A stretch of 64,000 bases of DNA, taken from positions 1 through 64,000 of the forward strand of contig NZ_JACSKY010000001.1 of NCBI RefSeq assembly GCF_018617855.1, written 5' to 3'. The translations under genes and the position numbers were made by a program. This DNA comes from Exiguobacterium qingdaonense. Lineage in GTDB: Bacteria; Bacillota; Bacilli; Exiguobacteriales; Exiguobacteriaceae. This document shows, one piece after another, positions 42,643 through 51,205 of this stretch (position 1 is the first letter of the stretch; each line of letters opens with the position of its first letter). Under the pieces are notes generated by a model. That model made no database searches and was not told the origin of the DNA. It worked only from the letters and a program-made list of their open reading frames with translations.

Positions 42643-44109
42643 TTATAGGATTGGACTGAGTAAGCGTGACACGCTCTCTTTGAAGCGAATCCAGCGGGTC
42701 CTCGACTCGTATCGCTCAATCGTCAACGGTTCCGCACGTGCTTCATCCCGTTCGAATGCTTCGATGACAGACTGTGCGACATCTCGGTCAAAGACGAGTG
42801 CTGATATTTCAAAGTTGAGACGGAAGCTTCGCGCATCGATGTTCGTCGTCCCGATGGAGGCGACCTCTCCATCGATGACGAGCGTCTTCGCATGAAGGAA
42901 TCCCTCTTCATACGTAAAGACCTCGGCCCCGTAACGTACGAGCTCCGCCGCGTTCGCATAGGTCGCCCAGTAAACAAACATATGGTCCGGCTTGTTCGGG
43001 ATCATCAATTTGATCTTCGTACCCGCCATGAGGGCATTTCGGCAAGCGTCAAGAAAGCTTGCGTCCGGAATGAAGTATGGGGTCTGGATATAGATGCACT
43101 CTTTTGCCTGCGTAATCATTTTGACGAGCATATTCTTGAGATGTTCGGTCGACGAGTTCGGCCCCGACGTCACGACTTGAATCGGTGAGGCTTGGCGTGT
43201 ATTTAATTCTAACGGCCAAACGAAGGCGTCTTTCTCTTCTCTTACTCGCGTCGGCACGGCGCGGTTCCAATCCAGGATGAACCGTTCTAACAATTCCTTG
43301 ACGGCATCGCCGGTGATGCGTAGATGGACGTCACGCCAGTAGCCGAAATGTTCGTCTTTACCGAGATACTCGTCCCCGACGTTGAAGCCACCGATATACC
43401 CATGCTCCCCGTCGATGATGCAAAGTTTTCGGTGGTTTCGATTGTTGACGCGGAAATTGATTCCGAGTTTTGATGGGAAAAATGACTTGACCTCCCCACC
43501 GTTTGCAATCAGTTCTTTGAAATGTTTACGCCTGAGCCCCCTTGAGCCGACGGCATCATAAAGTAGACGAACCCGCAACCCTTGTTTCGCCTTCTCGGTC
43601 AACAGTCGAATCAACGCTTGACCGAGCGCATCGTTTTGGATGATGTAGTACTGGATGTTGATTTCTTTTCCAGCCTGTTCGATATCCTGAAACAGTCTGT
43701 CGAATTTTATCTTGCCGTCATGAAGGACGTCGATGTCGTTATGGAAGGACATCATCGCATTCGTCGATACAAGATTCAAGCGAGCGAGTCGGCGATATTT
43801 CAAGAGGAGCGGATGATCGAACGGTTCGAGAGAACGATCGAGTTGATCAAGCTGTTCTTCGACATGATGATGATACGCTTCGCGCTTCTCTTCTTCCACC
43901 TCGTAAAAATTATGGGATTTGATTAGTCGACCGAAGAAGATGTAGATGAAGAAGCCGATGAGCGGCAAGAAAAAGAGAACGAGCAGCCACGCCCAAGTCG
44001 TGCCGATGTCTCGCCTCTCGAAAAAGATGATGGTGACAGCGAATGTGAGATTGAGTAGTAAAATGAGCCATGTCAATATGACGATGATGAGTCCGATCGT
44101 TACTTCCAT
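42643..44109 (-). CDS. cls: Cardiolipin synthase
   Basis: A 488-residue phospholipase-D-superfamily enzyme that joins two phosphatidylglycerol molecules to give cardiolipin and glycerol. Two N-terminal membrane helices are followed by two HKD motifs, NNRNHRKLCIIDGEHGYIGGFN (about residue 230) and GFLHAKTLVIDGEVASIGTTNID (about 400). GGAGGG lies before the ATG. Length is normal for bacterial Cls. It is monocistronic. Confidence 0.92.
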   Translation of the reverse strand: MEVTIGLIIVILTWLILLLNLTFAVTIIFFERRDIGTTWAWLLVLFFLPLIGFFIYIFFGRLIKSHNFYEVEEEKREAYHHHVEEQLDQLDRSLEPFDHPLLLKYRRLARLNLVSTNAMMSFHNDIDVLHDGKIKFDRLFQDIEQAGKEINIQYYIIQNDALGQALIRLLTEKAKQGLRVRLLYDAVGSRGLRRKHFKELIANGGEVKSFFPSKLGINFRVNNRNHRKLCIIDGEHGYIGGFNVGDEYLGKDEHFGYWRDVHLRITGDAVKELLERFILDWNRAVPTRVREEKDAFVWPLELNTRQASPIQVVTSGPNSSTEHLKNMLVKMITQAKECIYIQTPYFIPDASFLDACRNALMAGTKIKLMIPNKPDHMFVYWATYANAAELVRYGAEVFTYEEGFLHAKTLVIDGEVASIGTTNIDARSFRLNFEISALVFDRDVAQSVIEAFERDEARAEPLTIERYESRTRWIRFKESVSRLLSPIL

Positions 44110-44218
44110 CGTATCCCTCCCTTTCTTTCAATTCTTACCCGAAATCAGGTAATCTTAGCAAACGTTTTTCGTCATTTGGGTATACATATATGAAGAAGTG
44201 ATGAAACGGGGGGAGTTT

Positions 44219-45433
44219 ATGGAAGACATGATGATCGGATTCAGTTTGCTTGTCCTCATCGGTGCACTTTCACAGTTGCTCGCATGGCGTTATGATTTCC
44301 CGGCCATTTTGATTATGACGATTGCCGGGATTTTGGTCGGTCCGATATTCGGTTGGTTGGAACCAAATCAAATATTAGGTGATTTGTATAGCCCGCTCAT
44401 CTCGATTGCCGTGGCACTCATCCTATTTGAGGGAAGCCTCAGCCTGGAGTTCAAGGAAATCGATGATTTGCGGAAGCCGATTTTCCGCCTCGTCACGGTT
44501 GGGGTTTTCATTTCCTTCATCTTGACATCGGTGTTACTCATTATCATCGGCGATTTTCATTGGTTGCCGGCGCTCACACTCGGTGCCATCTTCGTCGTGA
44601 CCGGTCCGACCGTCATCATTCCGTTACTTCGGCAAGCCAATTTGTCTCCACGTCCCGCTAAAGTCTTGAAATGGGAAGGGATCATCGTCGACCCGCTCGG
44701 CGCCTTGATGGGACTTTTCGTCGTCCGCGTGGGCTTCATCTTTTATCAGAACGAAGGGCTCGAGAGCCATTTGCCGTTCTTTTGGTCTTGTATCGTCGCT
44801 GTCGCCTTTGGAATCGCCGCCGGGCATCTGTTGATTCGTTTGTTCGGTAATGAAAAAGTTCCTGAATATTTGCGGACGACCCTCACGTTCTCTGGTGTCC
44901 TTCTCGTCTACTCCATCAGTGAGTGGGTCATGCATGAGGTCGGGCTGTTGGCCGTGACGGCGATGGGATTGACGATGGCCAATTCCAAACATGGACACAT
45001 TCACATCTTGAAACAGCTCCGCGAGTTTAAAGAGAATATCTCCATCTTGCTCGTTTCGACCGTGTTTATCATTTTAACCGCCAGCTTGACGCGAGAGAGT
45101 TTATTTGCCATCTTCGACTGGCCGCTTCTTTTGTCGATTCTCGGGATTTTATTCTTCGTCCGCCCCGTATCGGTGCAAACATCGTTACTGAACTCACCTT
45201 TGACGACGAGAGAACGTGCGCTCATCAGCTGGATCGCCCCACGTGGGATCGTTGCCATGACAGTGACCGGATTTTTCGCACAAGAGATTGCCGAACTCGG
45301 GATTGAAGATGCCGAGCGGATGTTACCAATCACACTCGGCCTGGTCGTTTTGTCGGTCACTCTGCATGGACTGACAATCAAACCGATCGCAACACGACTC
45401 GGTTTGACGAAAGTGAAGAATCCGTGGGAATAA
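44219..45433 (+). CDS. CPA1-type cation/proton antiporter
   Basis: About 404 residues and about twelve membrane helices. ALILFEGSLSL and FVVTGPTVIIPLLRQANLSPRPAKVLKWEGIIVDPLGA contain the conserved acidic residues of the sodium-proton exchange family (the TGPT/VDP-type unwound helix and the ExxxxDP motif). SWIAPRGIVAMTVTGFFA is the usual C-terminal signature. It should exchange sodium or potassium for protons. ATG 44219 follows GGGGGGAG closely; ATG 44198 is an alternative start. Confidence 0.88.
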   Translation: MEDMMIGFSLLVLIGALSQLLAWRYDFPAILIMTIAGILVGPIFGWLEPNQILGDLYSPLISIAVALILFEGSLSLEFKEIDDLRKPIFRLVTVGVFISFILTSVLLIIIGDFHWLPALTLGAIFVVTGPTVIIPLLRQANLSPRPAKVLKWEGIIVDPLGALMGLFVVRVGFIFYQNEGLESHLPFFWSCIVAVAFGIAAGHLLIRLFGNEKVPEYLRTTLTFSGVLLVYSISEWVMHEVGLLAVTAMGLTMANSKHGHIHILKQLREFKENISILLVSTVFIILTASLTRESLFAIFDWPLLLSILGILFFVRPVSVQTSLLNSPLTTRERALISWIAPRGIVAMTVTGFFAQEIAELGIEDAERMLPITLGLVVLSVTLHGLTIKPIATRLGLTKVKNPWE

Positions 45434-45440
45434 GTATCAA

Positions 45441-45471
45441 CACAAAAAAGACACCGCCCGATGGCAGTGTC
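45441..45471 (-). terminator. Terminator of the LysM/3D protein gene
   Basis: GACACCGCC (45450-45458) pairs with GGCAGTGTC (45463-45471) with one wobble; on the minus strand it is followed by a T-run. Confidence 0.8.
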
Positions 45472-45486
45472 CTTGATGAGCTTGAA

Positions 45487-46269
45487 TTAGTTCAAGACTT
45501 TGATTGTGATTGACTTGCGACCGAAGTTGAGCGCTTGCTCTTGTGTCGGCATCAAGAGATCGATTTTGTTTCCTTTGATGGCACCACCTGTGTCTCCTGC
45601 GATGGCCGTACCGTATCCTTCAACCCATACTTTAGAGCCGAGCGGAATGACAGAAGGGTCGACCGCGATGACTTTTTGGTTCGGGTTCGAACGAACGTCG
45701 ATACCTGTCGCTGTGATACCAGAGCATCCAGCACAGTATGGTGTATAAGCTGTTGCTTCAACAGTCATCGTCTTACCTGAAGCCGGAGCTTGGGTTTGCG
45801 TTGTAGACGAGGCTGTTTTTGTAACAGGTTTTGATGTTGAAGTCTTCGGTGCTGATGTTTTCGCATCATTCGCTACCGATGCAGCAGCTGCACCTTTCAC
45901 GGCAAACTGTTGACCTGGGAAGATAAGGTCTGAATTAAGACCGTTCCAAGTCATCAATTGATTGACCGAAATCCCATTGTTCAATGCGATACGATAGAGT
46001 GTATCACCTGACTTAACTGTATACGTTTTTGATGCAGTAGAAGTTTTTGCTTCTGCCTTTCCAAGTTTTAAGACTTGGTTCGGGTAGATCATATTTGAGT
46101 TTAAGCCGTTCGCTTGTTTAATGTCGTTTACAGAGACGTTGTTGTTCACGGCGATACGGTAAAGTGTATCTCCAGACTGAACTGTGTGTGTTGATGCTGC
46201 CGAAGCTGGAGCAGCGACTCCTAAACTAAGGCCAGCGAGTGCCGTTAGTGTCAATAGTGGTTTTTTCAT
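45487..46269 (-). CDS. Secreted LysM and 3D-domain cell-wall protein (YocH-like)
   Basis: A 260-residue exported protein: signal peptide ending ASA (about residue 25), two LysM repeats (TVQSGDTLYRIAVNNNVSVNDIKQAN and TVKSGDTLYRIALNNGISVNQLMTWN), a Ser/Thr/Ala-rich linker and a C-terminal 3D domain. The 3D domain has TATGIDVRSNPNQKVIAVDPSVIPLGSKVWVEGYG and the three Asp residues that name it (DPS, GDTGG, IDL). It should bind and cut peptidoglycan as YocH and Rpf-like enzymes do. Two WalR-like boxes upstream suggest control by the WalKR system. Confidence 0.88.
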   Translation of the reverse strand: MKKPLLTLTALAGLSLGVAAPASAASTHTVQSGDTLYRIAVNNNVSVNDIKQANGLNSNMIYPNQVLKLGKAEAKTSTASKTYTVKSGDTLYRIALNNGISVNQLMTWNGLNSDLIFPGQQFAVKGAAAASVANDAKTSAPKTSTSKPVTKTASSTTQTQAPASGKTMTVEATAYTPYCAGCSGITATGIDVRSNPNQKVIAVDPSVIPLGSKVWVEGYGTAIAGDTGGAIKGNKIDLLMPTQEQALNFGRKSITIKVLN

Positions 46270-46317
46270 AAGAATATTCCTCCCTTTTCTAACGCCCCCT
46301 TACTGTAACATCTGTAT

Positions 46318-46334
46318 GTTTCACTGCGATTACA
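46318..46334 (-). promoter_or_regulatory. WalR-like box 1
   Basis: On the minus strand TGTAAT, five bases, TGAAAC matches the WalR consensus TGTWAH-N5-TGTWAH at 11 of 12 positions. It lies about 50 bases before the LysM/3D start. Confidence 0.5.
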
Positions 46335-46350
46335 GGACGATATGAGAGTG

Positions 46351-46367
46351 TTATCAGTTCATTTACA
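46351..46367 (-). promoter_or_regulatory. WalR-like box 2
   Basis: On the minus strand TGTAAA, five bases, TGATAA matches 11 of 12 positions of the WalR consensus, 33 bases upstream of box 1. The same position of the second half-site deviates in both boxes. Confidence 0.5.
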
Positions 46368-46477
46368 GAGCAACTTAGTCGATTGAAAGGAATCAAGATT
46401 GTCCATTATTCTTTATAAATGGCTTAGTTGAGCGGTTTTAAGATATAATGAGGAGAGAAATAAGGAGGTTTTGGTCT

Positions 46478-46738
46478 TTGGAACTATTTCTGCTTTATTA
46501 CATTGTGACTAATTTACTAGCGTTTATGTCATATTTTGTCGACAAACGACGTTCTCGAGTCGGCGCCTGGCGGATCTCTGAGCGCACATTGCTGACAATT
46601 GCATGGGTCGGTGGGGCGTTCGGGGCATATTTGGCGATGCGTATCTTCCGACATAAGACATTGAAGCCGAAATTCCGGATCGGGGTTCCTGTCGCCATCC
46701 TTGTGCATGCCGCGTTCACCGGATGGCTCCTCTTTTGA
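46478..46738 (+). CDS. DUF1294 small membrane protein
   Basis: An 86-residue protein with three hydrophobic segments around the DUF1294 core FVDKRRSRVGAWRISERTLLTIAWVGGAFGAYLAMRIFRHKTLKPKF. Function is unknown. TTG 46478 is preferred since AAGGAGG lies nine bases upstream; the ATG at 46448 would place that site inside the gene. It stands alone. Confidence 0.8.
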   Translation: MELFLLYYIVTNLLAFMSYFVDKRRSRVGAWRISERTLLTIAWVGGAFGAYLAMRIFRHKTLKPKFRIGVPVAILVHAAFTGWLLF

Positions 46739-46888
46739 GCATTATATTGAAGAAACTTGATTACAACTATTGATGAATGACGATAAGAAATGTTGGATTC
46801 GTCCCAAGTCATTCTCGTTTCAATATGTTTCTCCGTGAACTTTTGAAATGATTTGTCGGGAAATTACCGAAATGAGGAGGGCGTCAAT

Positions 46889-47683
46889 TTGGAGAGTATC
46901 GAGCTGGTTCGTCTCGGTCCACTGACATTAACCGTGACCGATTGTTTCACTGTTCTATTTTGCGAGTCCGGTTCGACCGTGATTCGGGTGAATGGCGTGA
47001 GCCTCCACCTTCATGCGAAAGAAGCCGTCCTCCTGTCACGAGGACAATGTGTCATGATGGAACAGATCGGGGAATCGTCGCGTATGAGACGACTTGAGTT
47101 TGATCCAACCGCTTTGTTCCATCCCGAGTTGGCGAAGCGATATGTGACACCATACCTAACTTCTGAAAGGTCTCTACATATCCTGAAACATGAACGGGGA
47201 CATCACGCGATCATTCAGACGATTGAGCGCGCCGTTCAACATGTATCTGCGGATGGTCCGCTTTCCTTGTTGGATGCGACGCTTCAGTGTACGGTCATCT
47301 GGCGCTACTGGATTCAACAAAAAGGTGAATCGATGCAGAATGAGAAAAAACGGGAGAGCCTTCGTCACATGCTCGCTTATATCGATGATCATATAGAAGA
47401 CAGGCCGACGTTAGCTCAAATCGCTCATACGGGCAATGTGAGTCGAAGTGAATGTTCTCGTATGTTTGCGACTTTTGGAGACACGTCCCCGATCGCTTAT
47501 GTACAAATGAAGAGAATGGAGCGGGCTGCCACTTTGCTCGAAGACTTATCTGAACCCATCGCAAACATTAGCACTCGTCTAGGTTACGCTAGCGTCAGTC
47601 ACTTCGTCCAAACGTTCAAGTCACATCACGATGTTACACCGCTCGCCTATCGGAAAAAATACCAAACGAAAAGAGCCGATTGA
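46889..47683 (+). CDS. AraC-family transcriptional regulator
   Basis: A 264-residue regulator. The N-terminal part is a cupin-like sensor domain; the C-terminal 100 residues have the two helix-turn-helix motifs of AraC proteins (RPTLAQIAHTGNVSRSECSRMFATFGDTSPIAYVQMKRMERAATLL and PIANISTRLGYASVSHFVQTFKSHHDVTPLAYRKKY). TTG 46889 is chosen for the GAGGAGG eight bases upstream. It faces an SDR gene across a shared terminator; its targets are unknown. Confidence 0.85.
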   Translation: MESIELVRLGPLTLTVTDCFTVLFCESGSTVIRVNGVSLHLHAKEAVLLSRGQCVMMEQIGESSRMRRLEFDPTALFHPELAKRYVTPYLTSERSLHILKHERGHHAIIQTIERAVQHVSADGPLSLLDATLQCTVIWRYWIQQKGESMQNEKKRESLRHMLAYIDDHIEDRPTLAQIAHTGNVSRSECSRMFATFGDTSPIAYVQMKRMERAATLLEDLSEPIANISTRLGYASVSHFVQTFKSHHDVTPLAYRKKYQTKRAD

Positions 47684-47700
47684 TTTCGGCTCTTTTCGTT
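47666..47700. terminator. Bidirectional terminator between AraC and SDR genes
   Basis: ACGAAAAGAGCCGA (47666-47679) pairs with TCGGCTCTTTTCGT (47686-47699). The AraC stop codon lies in the loop. Confidence 0.8.
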
Positions 47701-48458
47701 CATCTCGCCGTCCAACCACCATCCGCTTTCAGTACGTCTCCATTTACGAAGCTTGAATCGTCCGATGCTAAAAAGAGGGCGACAAACGCGATTTGCTCTG
47801 GTTCGCCCATCGGTGCTTCTCCGGCACCTTGGATGGCCTGCATCCCGAGTTCGCTCGGTGCGGTGATCGTTGCACCGATGTTCGTATTGACGCCACCCGG
47901 TGCGATGGCATTCGCTCGAATCTTACCGTCCATCCCATGGGTTGCGGCGATATTTTTCGTCAACCCGATCAAAGCATGTTTCGATGCGACATAGGCTGCC
48001 CCACCGCGTGTCCCGAACAGTCCACCGACAGAAGCGTTGTTGATGATGACCCCACCGCCATCTTGTTTCTCCATTTCTTGAATGGTGGCACGTGCTAACT
48101 TCATCGGTCCAGTCAGGTTGACAGCCAGTACGCGGTCCCACAGTTCATCCGTCACCTCACCCACCGTCATGAAGTTGTCCATGATTCCCGCATTGTTGAC
48201 GAGGATATCGACAGAACCGAACGTGTCTTTCGCCATGTCGACGAGTCGGTCGATATCCGTTTGATTTGTGACGTTACCCGCGATACCGACGACATCCCCA
48301 CCTCCCGTCTTGATCTCTTCGACCACCGTATGAACAGAATCCTCATTTAAGTCGAATGCGACGATCCGTGCACCTTCCTTCGCAAACAGTTTCGCGATGG
48401 CCCGCCCCATGCCTGAACCTGCACCAGTGACGATTGCCGTTCTCCCTCTGAGCTTCAT
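47700..48458 (-). CDS. Short-chain dehydrogenase/reductase (classical SDR)
   Basis: A 252-residue NAD(P)-dependent oxidoreductase. TGAGSGMGRAIAKLF is the cofactor loop, NNAG (about residue 90) the structural motif, and the active site has Ser in NNASVGG and YVASKHALIG (Tyr-x-x-x-Lys). The Asp in AFDLNED after beta2 favours NAD over NADP. ADGGWTAR ends the protein as in many family members annotated glucose or 3-oxoacyl dehydrogenases. The substrate is not known. AAAGGAGG precedes the ATG. Confidence 0.87.
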   Translation of the reverse strand: MKLRGRTAIVTGAGSGMGRAIAKLFAKEGARIVAFDLNEDSVHTVVEEIKTGGGDVVGIAGNVTNQTDIDRLVDMAKDTFGSVDILVNNAGIMDNFMTVGEVTDELWDRVLAVNLTGPMKLARATIQEMEKQDGGGVIINNASVGGLFGTRGGAAYVASKHALIGLTKNIAATHGMDGKIRANAIAPGGVNTNIGATITAPSELGMQAIQGAGEAPMGEPEQIAFVALFLASDDSSFVNGDVLKADGGWTAR

Positions 48459-48639
48459 TCATCATTCCTCCTTTGAAAGTCAGAACGTACGTCGTGCGTG
48501 ATGACAGAAATCTGCCTGTCACTATGTTATACCCGCATTTGTCAGTGTCCTCATTCAGAAATATAGAAAATGTTCTTCAATTAATTTCCAATCATCTTTA
48601 TACTTGAATGGCAACCATTTCATATAAAGGAGCGATGAC

Positions 48640-49476
48640 GTGAGACAATTTCAGGCAATCATTCACGGTCAAGGTGAACCGATTTTATACCTTCCCGGTG
48701 GGGGCTTCACTGGATTGCAAGGATTACAGTTCGTTGAAGCCCTACATAAAAAATCTGAAGTCCATCTCTTAGATTTACCGGGATTTGGTGAAAGTGAGGG
48801 GCTACATACATACGCCACATCCAAAGTACTAGCGGACTGGGTCGAGTCGTATCGAATCTCTCGAAAACTTGATGCTGTTCGATTAATCGGTCATTCGATG
48901 GGGGGCGCGATTGCTCTCGCCTACGCGGTCCATTATCCCGACCGAGTCAGGCGCTTAATACTACTCGACCAAGGTCATAAACCGAATGCTGTGCTCCCAT
49001 ATCGTGAACACGGCATCTTCGGCTTCACCTTCCCGCTTTTGCGACTACTGTATCACTGCTCTCCACAACATCTTTTAAACTGGTTTGAAGCTCGCATGAA
49101 CAAGAGTGACCCCACGTTTTCTGAAGAGCGGTTCCAACTGTTCTGTCGACGGATCGGGGTCGAACCGACTGCAAACGTTCGAACATCTTTCGAGCGACCG
49201 GCACGTCTGTCGTCCGGTGGCTTACATTTGTTGTTCGGATACGATGGACTGAAATTTAAGGAATTGTTACAACGCGTCCAAGTCCCGACACAACTGTATT
49301 ATGCGGATTTCACGGGAATTGATTTGAAAGAGGCGAAACGGACGCTTTATCATGTCAAACGAGCGGAACGACAACTTCATCCCTCTGTACAATTGATTGC
49401 CGTATCAGGCGGACACTTCGTTCAGTGGAGTCGCCATTTCTCGATGGAAAGCGTCGAGCGGTTCTTACATACGTAA
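48640..49476 (+). CDS. Alpha/beta-fold hydrolase
   Basis: A 278-residue hydrolase. GGGFTGL forms the oxyanion region, LIGHSMGGAIALAYA the nucleophile elbow with Ser in GHSMG (about residue 86), and SGGHFVQWSR the catalytic His. It is of the lipase/esterase type with an inserted cap region. The start is GTG 48640 with AAAGGAG upstream. It is a single gene with its own terminator; no substrate can be named. Confidence 0.85.
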   Translation: MRQFQAIIHGQGEPILYLPGGGFTGLQGLQFVEALHKKSEVHLLDLPGFGESEGLHTYATSKVLADWVESYRISRKLDAVRLIGHSMGGAIALAYAVHYPDRVRRLILLDQGHKPNAVLPYREHGIFGFTFPLLRLLYHCSPQHLLNWFEARMNKSDPTFSEERFQLFCRRIGVEPTANVRTSFERPARLSSGGLHLLFGYDGLKFKELLQRVQVPTQLYYADFTGIDLKEAKRTLYHVKRAERQLHPSVQLIAVSGGHFVQWSRHFSMESVERFLHT

Positions 49477-49508
49477 CAAGACAGCGGGAGCCGATCCGCT
49501 GTCTTGTT
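49475..49508. terminator. Bidirectional terminator between two hydrolase genes
   Basis: AACAAGACAGCGG (49475-49487) pairs perfectly with 49496-49508, between convergent genes. Confidence 0.75.
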
Positions 49509-49510
49509 CG

Positions 49511-50464
49511 TCATAATATCCAGTTGTGGCGCATTAGCCATTTATGAAGTTGGTGTTGGAGTTCGGGATGGAGCGGCTCCCCGTGTTGTGACCGGTATTG
49601 CTTTTTCACGTCTAAAATACTCATCTCACCGTCAAAATGTTTCAACATATGGTCCATGTCCGCTACTCTGACTGTCTCAATATTCAACGCATGCAGTGCA
49701 TCGAGTTCGTCCAAATGCCTGGCGTCCGTTTGAACATCCCGTTCTCCTGTTATGGCAAGTGTAGGGAGATTTAGCTGAACCAATCGCTTCCGAAGCGACT
49801 CGTCTGTGTAAGCAAGATGCTCCCGCAACCATTTGGCAGGAAATTTCATCAGTTGGATTCGCATCGTATCCTGGTCCGTTGCGGTGACGCGTTCAAACAG
49901 TTTGTGTTGTTTTCTGATGACCGACTTCTCGTTCAAGCTAAGTCGGAGTAGTTTTCCTTTGATTCCTTTCGTACGTCCCACTTCTTCGAGCAAAGCATGT
50001 GCCTGTTCCTGCATGCTCGTCTTCAAGGTGACACCGGCACCAGATAATAGAATCATCCCGGATACGGATTCGTGTTCAGTCGCGAGCGTTACGACGATAC
50101 ATCCTTCGCTATGGCCAAGTAGCAATATGTCTTCAGAGACACGGTCAAGCGATTTCAGATAACGGATAATCGTTGCCACGTCATCCACAAGTTCGGTCAC
50201 ACCGACGCTATGTCGATTGCCACCACTCTTGCCAATCCCCCGTTTGTCAAAACGTAATGTGACGAAACCTTGTGTCGTCAGCCATTCTGCTAGGTCTTTA
50301 TACAAGTTCGACTTGAAGCCTGTCCCGTTCCCGTCTCGATTCAGCCCTCCTGTTCCGCCGATGAGAACGATGGCTGGAAAGGCCGACTGTTCCTGATTGG
50401 GAGTCGTTATGGTGGCAGCTATCGTCGTTTCTCCTTGAATCAAAACCTCTTCTTGTTTATACAT
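49511..50464 (-). CDS. Alpha/beta hydrolase of the dienelactone/BAAT-like type
   Basis: About 317 residues. IGGTGGLNRDGNG is the oxyanion segment, LLGHSEGCIVVTLA the nucleophile elbow (Ser in GHSEG), and MDHMLKHF holds the catalytic His. ATG 50464 follows AAAGGAGG, which lies in the upstream regulator gene, and overlaps that gene's end by eight bases. It is therefore in an operon with the helix-turn-helix regulator at 50457-51011, which may control it. Confidence 0.83.
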   Translation of the reverse strand: MYKQEEVLIQGETTIAATITTPNQEQSAFPAIVLIGGTGGLNRDGNGTGFKSNLYKDLAEWLTTQGFVTLRFDKRGIGKSGGNRHSVGVTELVDDVATIIRYLKSLDRVSEDILLLGHSEGCIVVTLATEHESVSGMILLSGAGVTLKTSMQEQAHALLEEVGRTKGIKGKLLRLSLNEKSVIRKQHKLFERVTATDQDTMRIQLMKFPAKWLREHLAYTDESLRKRLVQLNLPTLAITGERDVQTDARHLDELDALHALNIETVRVADMDHMLKHFDGEMSILDVKKQYRSQHGEPLHPELQHQLHKWLMRHNWIL

Positions 50465-51011
50465 CTTCCGTTTCCTCCTTTTCTCCGACCGGCATGACGG
50501 CATAGGAGAATTTTCTCAACGTCCGCTCTTCGGACGGTTCATGCTCGAGCACTCCCTCTAAAAGGTCATAGAGCCCTTTTAGGAATCGATCACTTTCAGC
50601 ATCAGACAGATAGAGCGGGATGCTCCGAAACCCGACCTTGTCGCCTTCAAGATCGATTGTGTCCCGTTTCAAGTAGTCGCCGAAATCCATGAGTAAAGAC
50701 ATCGTGAACGTGTAGCAAATTTTATACAATTGTTCACGGTCTTTCGCTTCGACGACTTGATTGACGGCGGTCAACGGATTGTTTTGAATCGCATACACTT
50801 TTTCATACACCCCGCGTACTTTGTTCTCGCTTGCGATGGATATAATCTCATCTTGTACCATCTTGTTGATATGTCGATAGAGACTCGCTTGGGGCACATC
50901 GGGAAGGATCTTTGCCAACTCTCCGGTCGTCACTTCCTCGTTCATGAGCACATGCTGAAAAATCTTCATGCGAATCGGGTTGAGTAGACTTTTTAAAACG
51001 TCTTCGTTCAT
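50457..51011 (-). CDS. Winged-helix transcriptional regulator (ArsR-like)
   Basis: A 184-residue DNA-binding protein: LLNPIRMKIFQHVLMNEEVTTGELAKILPDVPQASLYRHINKMVQDEIISIASENKVRGVYEKVYAI is the winged helix-turn-helix (residues about 8-75), and the rest is a helical ligand or dimer domain. ATG 51011 follows GAGGTGA; the frame can extend to GTG 51020. Palindromes just upstream suggest self-regulation. It is the first gene of a two-gene operon with the hydrolase. Confidence 0.8.
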   Translation of the reverse strand: MNEDVLKSLLNPIRMKIFQHVLMNEEVTTGELAKILPDVPQASLYRHINKMVQDEIISIASENKVRGVYEKVYAIQNNPLTAVNQVVEAKDREQLYKICYTFTMSLLMDFGDYLKRDTIDLEGDKVGFRSIPLYLSDAESDRFLKGLYDLLEGVLEHEPSEERTLRKFSYAVMPVGEKEETEDV

Positions 51012-51027
51012 TGTTCTCACCTCATTG

Positions 51028-51064
51028 TTATCAAAAGTGATAATATTATTATTTTTAATAATAT
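51028..51064. promoter_or_regulatory. Palindromic operator region of the HTH/hydrolase operon
   Basis: TTATCA and TGATAA (51028-51033 and 51038-51043) are perfect inverted repeats four bases apart. A second one, ATATTATTA/TAATAATAT (51043-51051 and 51056-51064), abuts it. They lie immediately upstream of the regulator's start, the usual place for autoregulation. Confidence 0.5.
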
Positions 51065-51151
51065 CATACGTCTGAAATCATGTCTATCTGCATTCAAAAG
51101 TCATCAATGTTTTGGATACATCGTCGTGAAGTGAAGCACCTTATCAAACAC

Positions 51152-51192
51152 AAAAAATCCTTTTCATTTTGACTCGAAAACGAAAAGGATTT
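51152..51192 (-). terminator. Terminator of the ArsR/SDR operon
   Basis: AAATCCTTTTC (51155-51165) pairs perfectly with GAAAAGGATTT (51182-51192); a T-run follows on the minus strand. Confidence 0.7.
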
Positions 51193-51205
51193 GGCTCATA
51201 CGTAT

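Noticed and set aside
44165-44180. Sigma-B-like GTTTTT and GGGTAT before the antiporter gene
   Set aside because: The spacing is about eight bases, too short for a sigma-B promoter.
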